A DNA stretch of 64,000 nucleotides from Tolypeutes matacus (Eukaryota > Chordata > Mammalia > Cingulata > Chlamyphoridae). The DNA is taken from positions 1,163,445 through 1,227,444 of the forward strand of contig JAKSZT010053923.1 of NCBI GenBank assembly GCA_026826555.1, in the 5' to 3' direction. Both the position numbers and the translations under genes were made by a program. Under the pieces are notes generated by a model. The model was given only the letters and a program-made list of their open reading frames with translations, searched no databases and was not told where the DNA came from. Shown here in pieces: positions 10,998 through 22,209 of this stretch (its first letter is position 1; every line of letters begins with the position of its first letter).

Positions 10998-11208
10998 CTT
11001 CACCCTCTGAATTCCAAAAATACATTACAATATTCAAAAAACCTTAAATCAGTGACAATTCAAGTACAAAATCATATCATAGGCAGTTTAAAGAAATACA
11101 GTTTGTCTTCAGGCAAAATCCCATCTGCTGTAGACCTCTGGAACTTACAAAACCATTTAAGTGCTTCCAATACACAAATGGACAGACAAAGGATAAACAT
11201 TTTCATTA
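10998..11208 (-). other. MaLR-like element: 3' internal non-coding segment
   Basis: This is non-coding sequence next to the 3' LTR. A purine-rich stretch, CAGAGGGTGAAG on the minus strand (10998-11009), is a candidate polypurine tract. Confidence 0.5.
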
Positions 11209-12598
11209 TCATAAGGAGAAATTGGTGTTTGAAACATGAGTCATGGATCCTCTGCAGTTCAGTAAACCTGCAGGGAATCCTTCATTTAATTTCAAAGTCT
11301 GAGAGTCATTCTTAAGATGATGGTTTCTTCTCCTTGGGGCCACATGGGGACCCACATTTTCCACAGGCTTGCCCAAGGGCCATTTTCTTGGTTCCATCCT
11401 TATCAAGCATCTGGGTATCAACCAAGCTCTGGACCTCACCCTCCAAGAGTTTTGAGGTGATTGCCACACCTTACCCAATCTTTGGGTTAGACTTTTAGCC
11501 CCCATAGTACAGTAAGGTGAAGACAACATTCCCCCTAACCCTTGGCATACAGGTTCAACCCTATCAGAGCAATGGGTTGACCACCTGGCCTTCTCTAACC
11601 TTTGGCATATTGGTTCAACCCTCTCAGAGCAATGGGTTGACCACCTGGCCTTTTCTAATCCATGGGGGACAGGTACACCCCTCTCAGACCTATGGGGTGT
11701 TGACCTTAACTGCCCTTCATTGAGAAATGTGCTCCACCCTCCCTGCACCCTGGGGTGGCAAAACTCTCCCAGAACATTGGGTGGGGACGTCCACCCTCTT
11801 TAACTGCTGGGGAAAACTCACCCTTTCTGTACATATGGGTGGGGCTCCTCTCTTGGCCCAAGGAGATGTCTTAATCCCATATCTCTTCTTCCACAGTTTT
11901 CTTCTTAAAGCTGTTTCTCCTTCAATCTCTCCTTTCCATGTCCTCTTTTGTCCAAGCTGACAGTGGTTTTGTTCATACAGCTCTCTCAAAAACTTTGTTG
12001 GTTTAGCATGCAGGAAGCAGGGGTCCAAGCCATCAGACAGTAAGACTTTCCACAAGTCTTTCCAAGATAACTGCATCTTCAATTCTGACTTACAAGTTCC
12101 AAGTTTAGTAAAGTCTTTAAATAGGGCATTTTCATCTGGGAATTTGATTTCCAGAAACTTGGAAGTTCCAGAATCAGTTTCTGTTTTCTTTGTGCCCAAA
12201 AGTTCAGTCCTTAATATATTTTGCTCATCTAGTATTTTGCTATAAGCTGCAAGGAGAAGCCAAGCCACATTCTCCGAGTTTACCTTGGAAAGTTCTTCAG
12301 CTAAATGCTCCAGTTTGCCATTTTCAATTTCTGTCTTTCATATAACACCAGGAATTAATCTTGCTAAGTTCTCTGCAACTTTAAAACATGGATCACCTTT
12401 CCTCCAGTTTCCAATAATAGTTTCATCATTTACTTCTAAGGCATCATAGAAAGTCTCTTTAGCATCCACATTACTATCAACAGTTTCTTCAAAGTGATCT
12501 AGGCCTTTTCCACCAAGCATTTCACAATTTCTCCAAAAAATACCCCTTACCAATTCATTTATAAAACCATTCCAACATTTTGGTATATGCAAAAGCAC
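11209..12598 (-). pseudogene. gag-like relic of the MaLR-like element
   Basis: Three minus-strand frames (12338-12598, 11717-12268, 11209-11748) succeed one another in the gag direction and are separated by stops or frameshifts. The middle frame starts with an AWLLLAAY-type motif and a coiled-coil-like region, close to the GWLLLDTL motif near the start of the young ERV-L gag. The last frame contains cysteine- and arginine-rich repeats of about 20 residues (roughly 11480-11720). This order parallels the ERV-L gag, suggesting a shortened, repeat-bearing gag derived from an ERV-L-like ancestor. No zinc knuckle is visible. Not expected to be functional. Confidence 0.55.
11480..11720 (-). repeat. 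Tandem repeat of about 60 bp in the gag-like region
   Basis: The block GAGCAATGGGTTGACCACCT recurs at about 11566 and 11626. Related but weaker units extend on either side, to about 11480 and about 11870. In the minus frame each unit encodes about 20 residues with a KARWSTHCS-type core. Confidence 0.8.
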
Positions 12599-12599
12599 T

Positions 12600-12617
12600 A
12601 CCCCACTCCTGGTACCA
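12600..12617 (-). promoter_or_regulatory. Primer-binding site, leucine tRNA type
   Basis: Five bases inside the 5' LTR the minus strand reads TGGTACCAGGAGTGGGGT. From memory this matches the 3' end complement of a tRNA-Leu (UAA) with one mismatch. It would prime minus-strand DNA synthesis. Confidence 0.65.
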
Positions 12618-12622
12618 AATTC

Positions 12623-13171
12623 TGTATTAGTCAGCCAAAGGTGTGCTAATGTGAAATACCAGAAATGAGTTGATCTTTATAAAGCATATTTATTTGGGGT
12701 AGAAATCAACAGTTACCAGGTCATGAAGCATAAGTTTCTTCTCTCACCAAAGTCCATTGCCATGTGTTGGAGCAAGACAGGTGCCGATGTTTGCCAGGGA
12801 TCAGGCTTCTTGGGTTCCTCTCTTCCCAGGGCTGCATTTCTCTCCAGGCTTAGCTCTTGTTTCCTCCACAAGGTCAGCTGTAGACTATCAGGTGAATGGC
12901 TCACTTCTCTTCCCCTGGGGCCTTCTCTCTGACATCAAAATTCCAACATCAAAACTCCAACTTCAGAACTGCTGCAACTCTGTTCTTTGTGATGCCTTTT
13001 ATATTTTCTTCCCCCCACCCACCAAGGGATGGGGCTCAATGCCCTATTGACATGGCCCAGTCAACACCCTAATCATAACTTAATCATGCCCAGATTAACA
13101 GATCAATTTACAAGCATGATCCAATTATATTTTTGGAATTCATAATTACATCAAATTGCCCAATGGCTACA
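12623..13171 (-). repeat. 5' LTR of the MaLR-like element
   Basis: A 549-bp direct repeat of 10435-10997 with the same TATA-like and poly(A) signals on the minus strand. It borders AGCAC at 13172-13176, the outer target duplication. Confidence 0.85.
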
Positions 13172-14740
13172 AGCACTTAATACTAATTAATGCACAAGTT
13201 CCTTTTTGAGCTGCAGTTACTAAATTTAAGCTACAGGTTTGTAATAGCATACATGTTGTCTCTCCATGGAAGCAGGCCATAATGCCAATTGTGTTTGCTT
13301 AAGTGCTACTCACATTACTCTGGTAATTCTTGCTCTACTTGATATGTCCTTCACACAGCCAGCATTCTGCAGCACTGTTAGCCCTTGGAGAAAAGCTCCA
13401 ATGTTCCACTGGCCCTTTGGCACTATGAAACAAAGCCAGCCTGCAGACAAAATCTGGCCATATCCACTTCAGGAGCATGTCCAGAGATACGGTAGATGGT
13501 TTTATTGTTTCAGGGGTTGTAGTGACCGACCTAGCCAATAACTCAAATAGATAGGCATCATGCAGGGTACTGGGAGCCTGGTTTGAATTCACAAGAAGCC
13601 TATTTCTTTTAATTTTTACACACTTTTAAGATATTTTTAATGAGTTATAACATATCAAATGAACTTAACTATTTTTAGCACTTTACTTTTTACTTTTACA
13701 CCTTTACTATGATTACATTAATTAACAGTATTTAATTTAATAAAAATGACTTTCCTCATTAATTTATGAAAACATAAGATTCCTAATGGAATCAAGATTA
13801 TTTTTCCCCTACCATCATTTTAATATTCAGATTGAGGAGGCCTCTGATAGATTTTCCTGTTATGAAGTTACTTTTTGTTATCAATTTAGATTTCTAAATA
13901 ATAATGGATTTCTGGAATTAGCCATTTAAATATTTCAGTTTAGAAAATGCTTTTGCAAACTTTCTATAACCATAGGTTATGCTTACCTTTAAATAAGCTT
14001 ATTAAATTACAATTAGCAACCAATGAAATTAACTTTTATTCACAAGTCTTGTCTTACATTCCTCATTCTGTTCTTTGAAAACTATAGATCTTAGGACAGA
14101 TCTATATTTCATTAAACACAAACTTACACTTTTCATCATGTTAAAGATTTAATACATATAATATTAGTTTATTTTATTCATATCCTATAAACCTAGGGAA
14201 ATTACACCTAAGCCAAATAAAATTGGAACAATTATAGTTTATGCAAGAAATGTTCTTTTTCCTCCTTTCACAGGAGGCTAAAACTTTTTTTTTTTAATAA
14301 AATTCTAAAATTGTGAGTAACCTAACTGCTAGGTTCTGGAATATATTATAATTGTTTACTTTGTCTTAATTATAAATTAGAAAAGATCTTTCCATAGCTT
14401 TCAAGGACTTTTTCTTTGCTTAATGAAATTTTAATTTTTCTTTACTTAATCTCATTTTAAGATTGATAAAAGGTTTAAATTAGGGAATTAGAGGACAAAC
14501 TATGATTTTTTTATTCCCCAAGCCTAGTAGATAAGTTTTAAGCTAAACTTACATTTTTCTATTTTGTTACACTAAGCCCTTTTCTCATTCTTCCTATTTT
14601 TCCTTATCTGAGGAAGAGCCATAGGGTCCCATATCTTAGGGTCCCACCCAGGGTTAGTTAATATCCTCTGTACCTGGACTCAAGGCAGCTTGTGGCCCCT
14701 ATCCTGAGCATATCTATAAGCCAGAGTTTCTAACTTACCA
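13172..14740 (-). other. Outer retrovirus interior, A-T-rich, non-coding
   Basis: The stretch is rich in A and T, especially 13600-14580. I see no coding frame or retroviral motif. It lies where the rest of gag and pol would be expected, so that part is deleted or decayed beyond recognition. Confidence 0.5.
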
Positions 14741-15094
14741 TTAACTTGGCATGCAATCAGTTAAAGAGTCTTTCATCTCTGCCTGTGCCAGGTGCAGGTC
14801 CTTTTCTAACTTTAACTCTTCTTCCAAGTGGCACACAGAAATCTTTGCTACTTGTTCTGCCTCAGCAGCCACCTGCAAGTCTCCTAACAGGAGCCATGCT
14901 ATAGCTGCTGCTACCTGGCACCCCCTATTTTTCTTATTCAAGTGAAGCTGCTCTGCTACCTGCTGTAGCACAGCCAGTATGCCTGCTGGAGTTTTCAGGG
15001 TGTATCCATACTCTCTTGGCAGTCTCCACTCACCCAGGAGGGTATCCACCTCTCCCCACATGGATGTGATAGGCCAACCCTGGATTTTCCCCAT
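14741..15094 (-). pseudogene. gag-like N-terminal frame of the outer retrovirus
   Basis: A minus-strand frame of 117 codons lies about 80 bases inside the 5' LTR, where gag begins. Residues about 63-75 read AAAIAWLLLGDLQ, followed by a Glu/Lys/Leu-rich stretch that could form a coiled coil. The same WLLL-then-coiled-coil order occurs in the ERV-L gag (near 51320) and in the MaLR-like relic. I therefore infer a gag amino-terminal region related to ERV-L/Fv1-type gags. The frame stops early, so it is partial. An unrelated leucine-rich protein cannot be excluded. Confidence 0.45.
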
Positions 15095-15174
15095 GGATTC
15101 TCCCTCCCATAGTTCATGCCTACCATTGCTGGTGGTCTTTGGTCTCCTGGCTGTTGGCTTACCAATTGCTCCAA

Positions 15175-15574
15175 TGTAGCTTCTGGAGAAGCTAGGTCAG
15201 GTCAGCCACAAGACCAAAGAATGCACATGGCACAGAGTAAGACATAAGCTTTATTGGAACTTGGGGACAGGAGAGGGTGTCCAGTGATGGCAGGCTGGAA
15301 AATGAAAGTAGCAAAGAAGTGGGAAAATAAGGGGCAATATAAAAGGTCTCAGAACAAAGACATTTCGTAAGAGTTTCTGTTAGGGTCACATGAAGCACAC
15401 GAGTGGGGTCTGGTGATGTTATTGTAGGAAGAAAGTATACAGTCTGGAGAAAACTACAGTCTATGATACCATCTGTACATTATTTTCCTCTGAGGAGGTT
15501 TGTTACTTTTTAACTTATGTCTGGGTCATGCAGGCAGCTACATGCTACAGGCTTTGTTTATCTGGGCTCTCACA
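15175..15574 (-). repeat. 5' LTR of the outer retrovirus
   Basis: Direct repeat of 8769-9183. The minus strand has a TTTTATATTG box near 15335 and an AATAAAGCTT signal near 15250. The following bases (15156-15174 on the plus strand) should hold the primer site, but I cannot assign the tRNA. Confidence 0.75.
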
Positions 15575-16699
15575 ATTGATCACATCTTTGAATGCAAGGG
15601 AAAGGAGAAAGTTCTGAAAGCTAAAAGAGAACAGTGTTGTGTTAAGTGCCAATTAGACTGAGTGCCAATTTCTTAACAGACACTATGGAAGCAAAAAGCA
15701 GTGGTTTGAAATAATTGAAGTGCTGAAAGAAAACAACTGCCAACTAAGAACTTTTTTATCCAGTGAGACTTTTTATTAAAAAATCAAGGAGAGATTAAGA
15801 CATTCCCAGATAGATATATAAAATCTAAGGAATCCATCACCATAGGCCTGCTCTACAAGCAATACTAAAGGGAGTTTTTCAGACTGAAAGGAAAGAACAC
15901 AAGGCAGTGGTTCACAGTGGCATAAATAAATAAAGACCTGAAAAAGTAATCATTTGGGTAATTAGAAATGCCAGTAGTATTGTATTGTATGGTATGTAAA
16001 TCCATCTCTTATTACCTGCAGGTGTTAAAATCCAAATGCATAAAAAGTAATGATAAAACTATGGTTTTGGACATAAAATATACAAATATAAGTGGTAACA
16101 AGTACAAAAAAGGGCAGGGGAACAGAGGTGTATAGGAAAAGTGTATGTGTAAGGTATTGTGGTAAGTTGGTATCAAACCAAATATGATTGTTACATATTT
16201 CGGATGTTAAGTTTTAACTCCATGGTAAAATCAAGAATAGTACATAAAAAAATACATTCATATAGAAAAGAGAAGGCACTTAACATGGCAAAACACAAAA
16301 ATCAAATAAATATAAAAGTAGGCATTAATGGAAGAATTCAGGGACAAAAAGACTTATAAAGGCTAAATAGCAAAATGGCAGAAGAAAGCCCTGCATTATC
16401 AGTAGTGACTTTTAATGTAAATGGAATTTATACACCAGTCAAAAGGTACAGATTGGCAGAATGTATAAAAAGCAAGACACGAATGTATGCTCTCTTGGTA
16501 ATACTCACCTTAAACTAAAAAACACAAATAGATTTAAAGAAAAATGATTAAAAATATATACCATGCATGTAGTAGCCAAAAGAGAGCAGGGGAAGATATT
16601 CTAATATAAGATAAAATAGATTTTAATTAAAAACACCTACAAGGAGCAAAGACTGATTACTTACTGATAAAAGAGTCAATTCAACAAGAAGATTTAACA
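15575..16699 (+). pseudogene. Old L1 'no. 1': ORF1 end and ORF2 start
   Basis: This continues the L1 of 8216-8768. Near 15690-15900 it keeps ORF1 C-terminal landmarks (a block encoding KENNCQLR, then the GGAGTTTTTCAGACTGAAAG text found in other ORF1 ends). From 16376 an ATGGCAGAAGAA start leads into an ORF2 endonuclease beginning with a VTFNVNG pattern. Frames are broken throughout. At 16699 L1-A is inserted and ORF2 resumes at 23289. Confidence 0.7.
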
Positions 16700-16865
16700 T
16701 TTTTTTTCTTTTTTTAACTTTATTTTGTACATTTAATAATTGAAAATATAAACAAAACTAAAAAGTAAACACAGATGAATAAATATATACATTTCTCAAT
16801 TAAATTTAATGGATACATATAATTTTTTTTTTGAATCAAACAATATGTTACAAAATATATTTGGT

Positions 16866-19800
16866 TCATAGTAACGCATTCATACAGTATTTGTCCTTTT
16901 GTGTCTGGCTTGCTTCACTCAACATAATGTCCTCCAGGTTCATCCATGTTGCCATATGCTTTCTGACTTCATTTCTTCTTACAGCTGCATAATATTCCAT
17001 TGTGTGAATAGACCACAGTTTGTTTATCCATTCATCTGTTGATGGACAGCTAGGTTGTTTCCTACTTTTGGCAATGGTGAATAATGTTGCTATGAACATC
17101 GGTGTGCAGATGTCTATTCGTGTCACTGCTCTCAGTTCTTCTGGGTATATACCCAGTACTGGTATTGCAGGGTCACATGGCAAGTCTATATTCAACTTCT
17201 TTAGGAACTGCCAAACAGTCCTTCGTAGTGGTTGTACCATTCTGCATTCCCACCAACAGTGAAGAAGTGTTCCTATCTCTCCACATCCTCTCCAACACTT
17301 GTAGTTCTCTGTCTTTTTCATAGTGGCCATTCTGATAGGTGTGAAATGGTATCTCATTGTAGTTTTGATTTGCATTTCCCTAATCATGAGTGATGTTGAC
17401 CATTTCTTCATGTGTTTTTTTGCCATTTGTATTTCTTCTTCGGAGAAATGTCTATTCAATTCTTTCGCCCATTTTTAAATTGGGTCATTTGTCTTTTTAT
17501 TGTTGAGTTGTAACATCTCTTTATATATCCTGGATAGTAAACCCTTATCGGATATGTGATTTCCAAATATTTTTTCCCATTGAGTTGGCTGCCTTTTCAC
17601 CCTTCTGACAAAGTCCTGTGAGGTGCAAAAGTATTTCATTTTGAGGAGGTCCCATTTATCTACTTTTTCTTTTGTTGCACGTGCTTTGGGTGTAAGGTCC
17701 AAGAAATCACCACCTACTACAAGGTCTTGAAGACATTTCCCTACATTTTCTTCTAGTAGTTTTATGGTCTTGGCTTTTATGTTTAGATCAATGATCCATT
17801 TTGAGTTGATTCTTGTATAGGAGGTGAGATAGGGGTCCTCTTTCATTCTTTTGGTTATAGAAATCCAGTTCTCCCAACACCATTTGTTGAAGAGACTGTT
17901 TTTTCCCATTAGCATGGATTTGGTAGGTTTGTCAAAAACCAGTTGACTGTATAGGTGAGGGTATATTTCTGGATTCTCAATTCTATTCCACTGATAGATG
18001 TGTCTATCTTTATGCCAATACCATGCTGTTTTGACCACTGTAGCTTTGTAATATGTTTCAAGATCAGGCAGTGAAATTCCTCCCACATTGCTCTTCTTTT
18101 TTAGAATGCTTTTGGCTATTCGGGTGCACTTACCCTTCCAGATGAATTTGGTAATTGCCTTCTTTAATTCTGTAAAGTAAACTGTTGGGATTTTGATTGG
18201 TGTTGCATTGAATCTATAAATCAGTTTGGGCAAGATTGACATCTTCACGATATTTATTCTTCCAATCCATGAACACAGAATGTCTTTCCATTTGTTTAAG
18301 TCTTTTTAAATTTCTTTTAGCATTGTTTTGTAGTTTTCTGTATATAGGTCCTGTACTTCTTTGGTTAAATTAACTCCTAGGTATTTGAGTCTATTGAAAA
18401 TGGAATTTTCCTCCTGATTTCCTCCTCAGATTGTTCAGTACTAGTGTACAAAAACATTACTGATTTTTTGTGTTGATCTTGTATCCTGCCACTTTGCTGA
18501 ACTCATTTATTATTTTAAGTAGCTTTGTTGTGGATGGTTCAGGGTTTTCTAAATACAGGATCATGTCTTCCACAAACAGTGAGAGTTTTACTTCCTCTTT
18601 TCCTATTTAGATGCCTTTGATTTTTTTGTCCTGTCTAATTGCCCTAGCTAGAACTTCTATTACAATGTTGAATAACAATGGTAACAGTGGGCATCCTTGT
18701 CTTGTTCCTGATCTTAGGGGGAAAGCTTTCAACCTTTCCCCATTGAGTATGTTGGCTGTGAGTTATTCATATATGCTTTTTTATCATATTGAGGAATTTT
18801 CCTTTTATTCCTATCTTTTGAAGTATTTTTATCAAAAAAAGGATGTTGGATTTTGTCTATTGAGATGATCATGTGGTTTTTTTCCTTCAATTTGTTAATG
18901 TGGTGTATTACATTGATTGATTTTCTTATGTTGAACCAGCCTTGCATACCAGGAATAAATCCCACTTGGTCGTGATGTATAAGTCTTTTGATATGCTGTT
19001 GGATTCGATTTACAAGTATTTTGTTGAGAAATTTTGCATCTATGTTCATTAGAGAGATTGGTCTGTAATTTTCTTTTCTTGTGGAATCTTTATCTGACTT
19101 TGGTATTAGGGTGATGTTGGCTTCATAAAATGTGTTGGGTAATTTTCCCTCCTCTTCAATTTTTTGGAAGAGTTTAAACAGGATTGGTGTTAATTCTTTT
19201 AGGCATACTTGGTAGAATTCACCTCTGAAGCCATCTGGTCCTGGACTTTTCTTTGCTGGGAGATTTTTGATGATGGATTCAATCTCCTTAATTGTGATTG
19301 GTTTGTTAAGTTCTTGTGTTTCTTGTTGTGTCAGTGTAGGTTGGTTATGAGTTTCTAGAAATTTGTCCATTTCATCCAGGTTGTCTAGTTTGTTGGCATA
19401 TAGTTTCTCATAATATCCTCTTATGATTCTTTTTATTTCTGTGAGGTCATTTGTAATTTCCCCACTTTCGTTTCTGATTGTATTTATTTGCATCTTCTCT
19501 CTTTTTTCTTTGTTAGTCTAGCGAGGGGTTTGTCAATTTTATTGATCTTCTCAAAGAACCAGCTTTTGGTTTTGTTGATTTTCTCTATTGTTTTTTTGTT
19601 CTCATTTTCATTTATTTCCGCTCTAATCTTTATTGTTTCTTTCCTTCTTTTTGCTTTAGGATTGGTTTGCTGTTCTTTTTCTAGTTTCTCAAGTTGTTCA
19701 GTTAAATCTTTGGGTTTAGCTCCTTCTTGTTTTTTAATATAGGCATTTAGGGCTATAAATTTCCCTCTCAAGTCTGCCTTCGCTGTATCCCATAAGTTTT

Positions 19801-20600
19801 GATACGTTGTGTTCTCATTTCCATTTGTCTCAATATATTTACTGATTTCACTTGCAATTTTTCTTTGACCCACCGAATATTTAGGAGTGTGTTGTTCAGT
19901 CTCCACCCATTCGCAAATTACTTTTTTCCTGTCTGTTATTGATTTCTAGTTTCATTCCATTATGATCTGAGACGGTGCTTTGTATAATTTCAATCTTTTT
20001 ATATTTATTGAGAGCTGTATTGTGACCTAACATGTGGTCTATCCTGGAGAAAGATCCATGGGCACTTGAGAAGAATGTATAACCTGCTGAGTTTGGATGC
20101 AGTGTTCTGTATATGTCTGTTAGGTCTAACTTGTTTATCATATTGTTCAAGTTCTCTGTTTCCTTTTTGATCTTCTGTCTAGTTGTTCTATCTAATGATG
20201 TGAGAGGGATGTTGACGTCTCCAAAAATTATCGTAGAAATGTCTATTTCTCCCTTCAGTTTTGCCAGAGTTTGTCTCATATGTTTTGGGGCACCCTGGTC
20301 AGGTGCGTTTTATTTATGACTGTTATATCTTCCTGGAGGATCATCCCATTTATTAATATATAATGGCCTTTTGTATCTCTTATCACTTTATTGTATTTAA
20401 AGTCTGTTTTGTCTGATATTAGCATAGCTACCCCTGCTCTTTTCTGTTTACTATTCATGTGGAGTATCTTTTTCCAACCTTTTACTTTCAGTTGATTTGT
20501 ATCCCTGGGTCTCAGGTGAGTTTCTTGCAAGCAGCATATGGAATGCTCATTTTTTTAATCCATTCTGTCAGCCTGTATTATTGACTGGGGAATTTAATCC
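16866..20600 (-). pseudogene. L1-A ORF2 (endonuclease-reverse transcriptase), broken
   Basis: ORF2 would nick DNA and reverse-transcribe L1 RNA. Frames in order are 20276-20530 and 19896-20279 (endonuclease, with SDHNGMKLE near its end), 19484-19906 (linker), 18729-19493 (RT, with KSPGPDGF and the [12 protein letters not shown] block), 17475-18248 and 16866-17459 (C-terminal domain with an HCWWEC cysteine motif). The RT is disabled: the region after MIISID lacks the residues leading to the conserved AFD of motif A, followed by a frameshift, and the FADD motif reads FVED (18565-18576). L1-B carries the same defects. Confidence 0.9.
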
Positions 20601-20635
20601 ATTCACATTCAATGATATTACTGAAAATGCACTAT

Positions 20636-21508
20636 TTATTTCCTCCATTTTATTCTTTGGTTTTCATATGTCATCTTATTTTTGTCTCTCTTTTTACTCT
20701 TTTGGTTATCCTTTCTGCTTTTTTTCCTTCTATATTCTCCTTCAAGCCTCTCTCTCCTGTCTTTTTCTTTCAGGTCTAAGGCTTCCTTTAATATTTCCTG
20801 CAAAGGTGAATTCTTTTTTGCAAACTCTCTTAGTTTCTGTTTGTTTGTGAATACTTTATATTCACCTTCATATTTGAAGGACAGTTTTGCTAGATAAAGA
20901 ATTCTCAGCTGGCAGTTTTTCTCTTTCAGTTTCCTAATTGTATCACACCACTGTCTTCTCACCTCCATGGTTTCTGAAGAGAAATCTGCACTAAGTCTTA
21001 CTGGACATGATCGTTGCTTCTCTCTTGCTGCTCTGAGAATTTTCTCTTTATCTTTTACATTTGACATTCTGAATAATATGTGTCTTGGTGTAGGTCTATT
21101 TGGATTTATTCTCATTGGGGTACGGTGTGCTTCTTGGACATGTAAGTTCATTTCTTTCATGAGAGTTGGGAAATTTTCAGCTATTATTTCCTCAAATACT
21201 CTTTCTGCCCCTTTTTCTTTCTCTTCCCCTTCTGGAACTCCCATGACATGTATGTTGTTGTGTTTTGTGTTGTGATTCAACTCTCTGAGCCCCTGCTCAA
21301 TTTTTTCCATTCTTTTCTCTCTCTGTTCTTTTCTCTCTTCAATTTTAGCTGCTGTGTCTTCGGGATCACTTATTCTTTCTTCTATCATTTCAAGTCTGCT
21401 GCTGTATGCCTCAAATGTGTTTTTGGCTCCACCTATTGTGTCTTTCATTCCCATGAACTCTGTAACTTTTCTGCTCTGGATTTCAAATTCTTTTTTGCAT
21501 TTGCTCAA
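20636..21508 (-). pseudogene. L1-A ORF1 (RNA-binding protein), main part
   Basis: ORF1 protein coats L1 RNA as a trimer. This 290-codon frame has a coiled coil at its start (heptad-like ERISDPEDTAAKIEE), an RRM with NIHVMGVPEGEE, and a C-terminal domain with RLSADFSSETMEVRRQW. Its amino end lies beyond a SINE, at about 21999-22160, where a frame starting with MPKHQQKITSHTKK is visible. The SINE and a further stop separate the two parts. Usual ORF1 length is near 330-340 residues, so without the SINE it would be close to full length. Confidence 0.85.
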
Positions 21509-21551
21509 TGTCTTCTTGATGTCATTTATCCCTTTAACTATATTGTCTTTC

Positions 21552-21983
21552 TTTTCTTTTCTTTTCTTTTTAAGATTTATTTATTTACTTTATCCACTTT
21601 AAACCTCCCCTTTCCCATTTGCTCTTTTGTGTCCATTCACTGGGCAATTCTCTGTGTCCTCCTCCTCCAGTCTTCACCAGGTTTCGATCCTGGAGACCTC
21701 CGATGTAGGAGAGACATGTTCTGCCACCTGTGCCACCTTGGTTCCTGGTTTCCAGAGCTTTCAAATCATCTTGTCTTCTCTCCCCTGTGTCTCTCTCCTG
21801 TTACGTCATCATCTTGCTGCATGGCTCACGGGGCCTGGTGACTCACCAGCATACAGAGCCTGGCAGCCCACGCACCTTCTATATATATATATTTTTATTT
21901 TACCAGGAGGTTCCAGGGATCGAACCCAGGTCCCTCCATATGGTAGACGGATGCCCAACCATTTGAGCCACATCTGCCCCTGT
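21552..21983 (-). repeat. Dimeric SINE in L1-A ORF1, 15-bp target duplication
   Basis: Flanked by ACTATATTGTCTTTC at 21537-21551 and 21984-21998. On the minus strand a tRNA-like unit with a GGGTTCGATCCC box is followed by a GC-rich repeat (about 21820-21875) and a second unit, then an A-rich tail. Confidence 0.9.
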
Positions 21984-22209
21984 ACTATATTGTCTTTCAT
22001 CTCATTAATTTGATTTTGGAAATTTGTGCTCATCTCACTGATTAGTTCTCTCAAATTCTGCATCTCTTCTGGAACTTTGCTGTATTCCTTTTCTTGGGCC
22101 ATGTCTTCTATTTTCTTAGTATGGCTTGTAATTTTTTGCTGGTGTTTAGGCATCTGGTTAAGTTGTATTTTACTTAGATGCTCTATCTCTTTCTCTTTTA
22201 TAGGGTTTT

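Larger units (their letters stand above)
10435..13171 (-). mobile_element. Complete MaLR-like non-autonomous LTR retrotransposon
   Basis: Two long direct repeats (10435-10997 and 12623-13171), each TG...CA, flank about 1.6 kb. A perfect 5-bp duplication AGCAC lies at 10430-10434 and 13172-13176. The primer-binding site beside the 5' LTR fits a leucine tRNA, as in ERV-L relatives. The interior carries gag-like relics and tandem repeats but no protease, RT or integrase, so it depended on proteins from another element. LTR and internal sizes are compatible with the MaLR group. The exact family name is unknown to me. Confidence 0.85.
8769..15574 (-). mobile_element. Minus-strand endogenous retrovirus with two LTRs, pol-deleted
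   Basis: Near-identical LTRs at 8769-9183 and 15175-15574, both TG...CA in the plus view, bound the element. Flanks ACTGA and ATTGA match in four of five bases. The internal region holds a gag-like frame (14741-15094) near the 5' LTR and an env-like tail (9184-9580) near the 3' LTR. I found no RT or integrase. A complete MaLR-like element (10435-13171) and a tiny SINE are nested inside. The primer site after the 5' LTR is not one I recognise. Confidence 0.7.

Noticed and set aside
19488..19742. Phenylalanine/serine-rich frame opposite L1-A ORF2, repeated opposite L1-B
   Set aside because: Antisense shadow of the Lys-rich ORF2 linker; its conservation only reflects the paired L1 copies.
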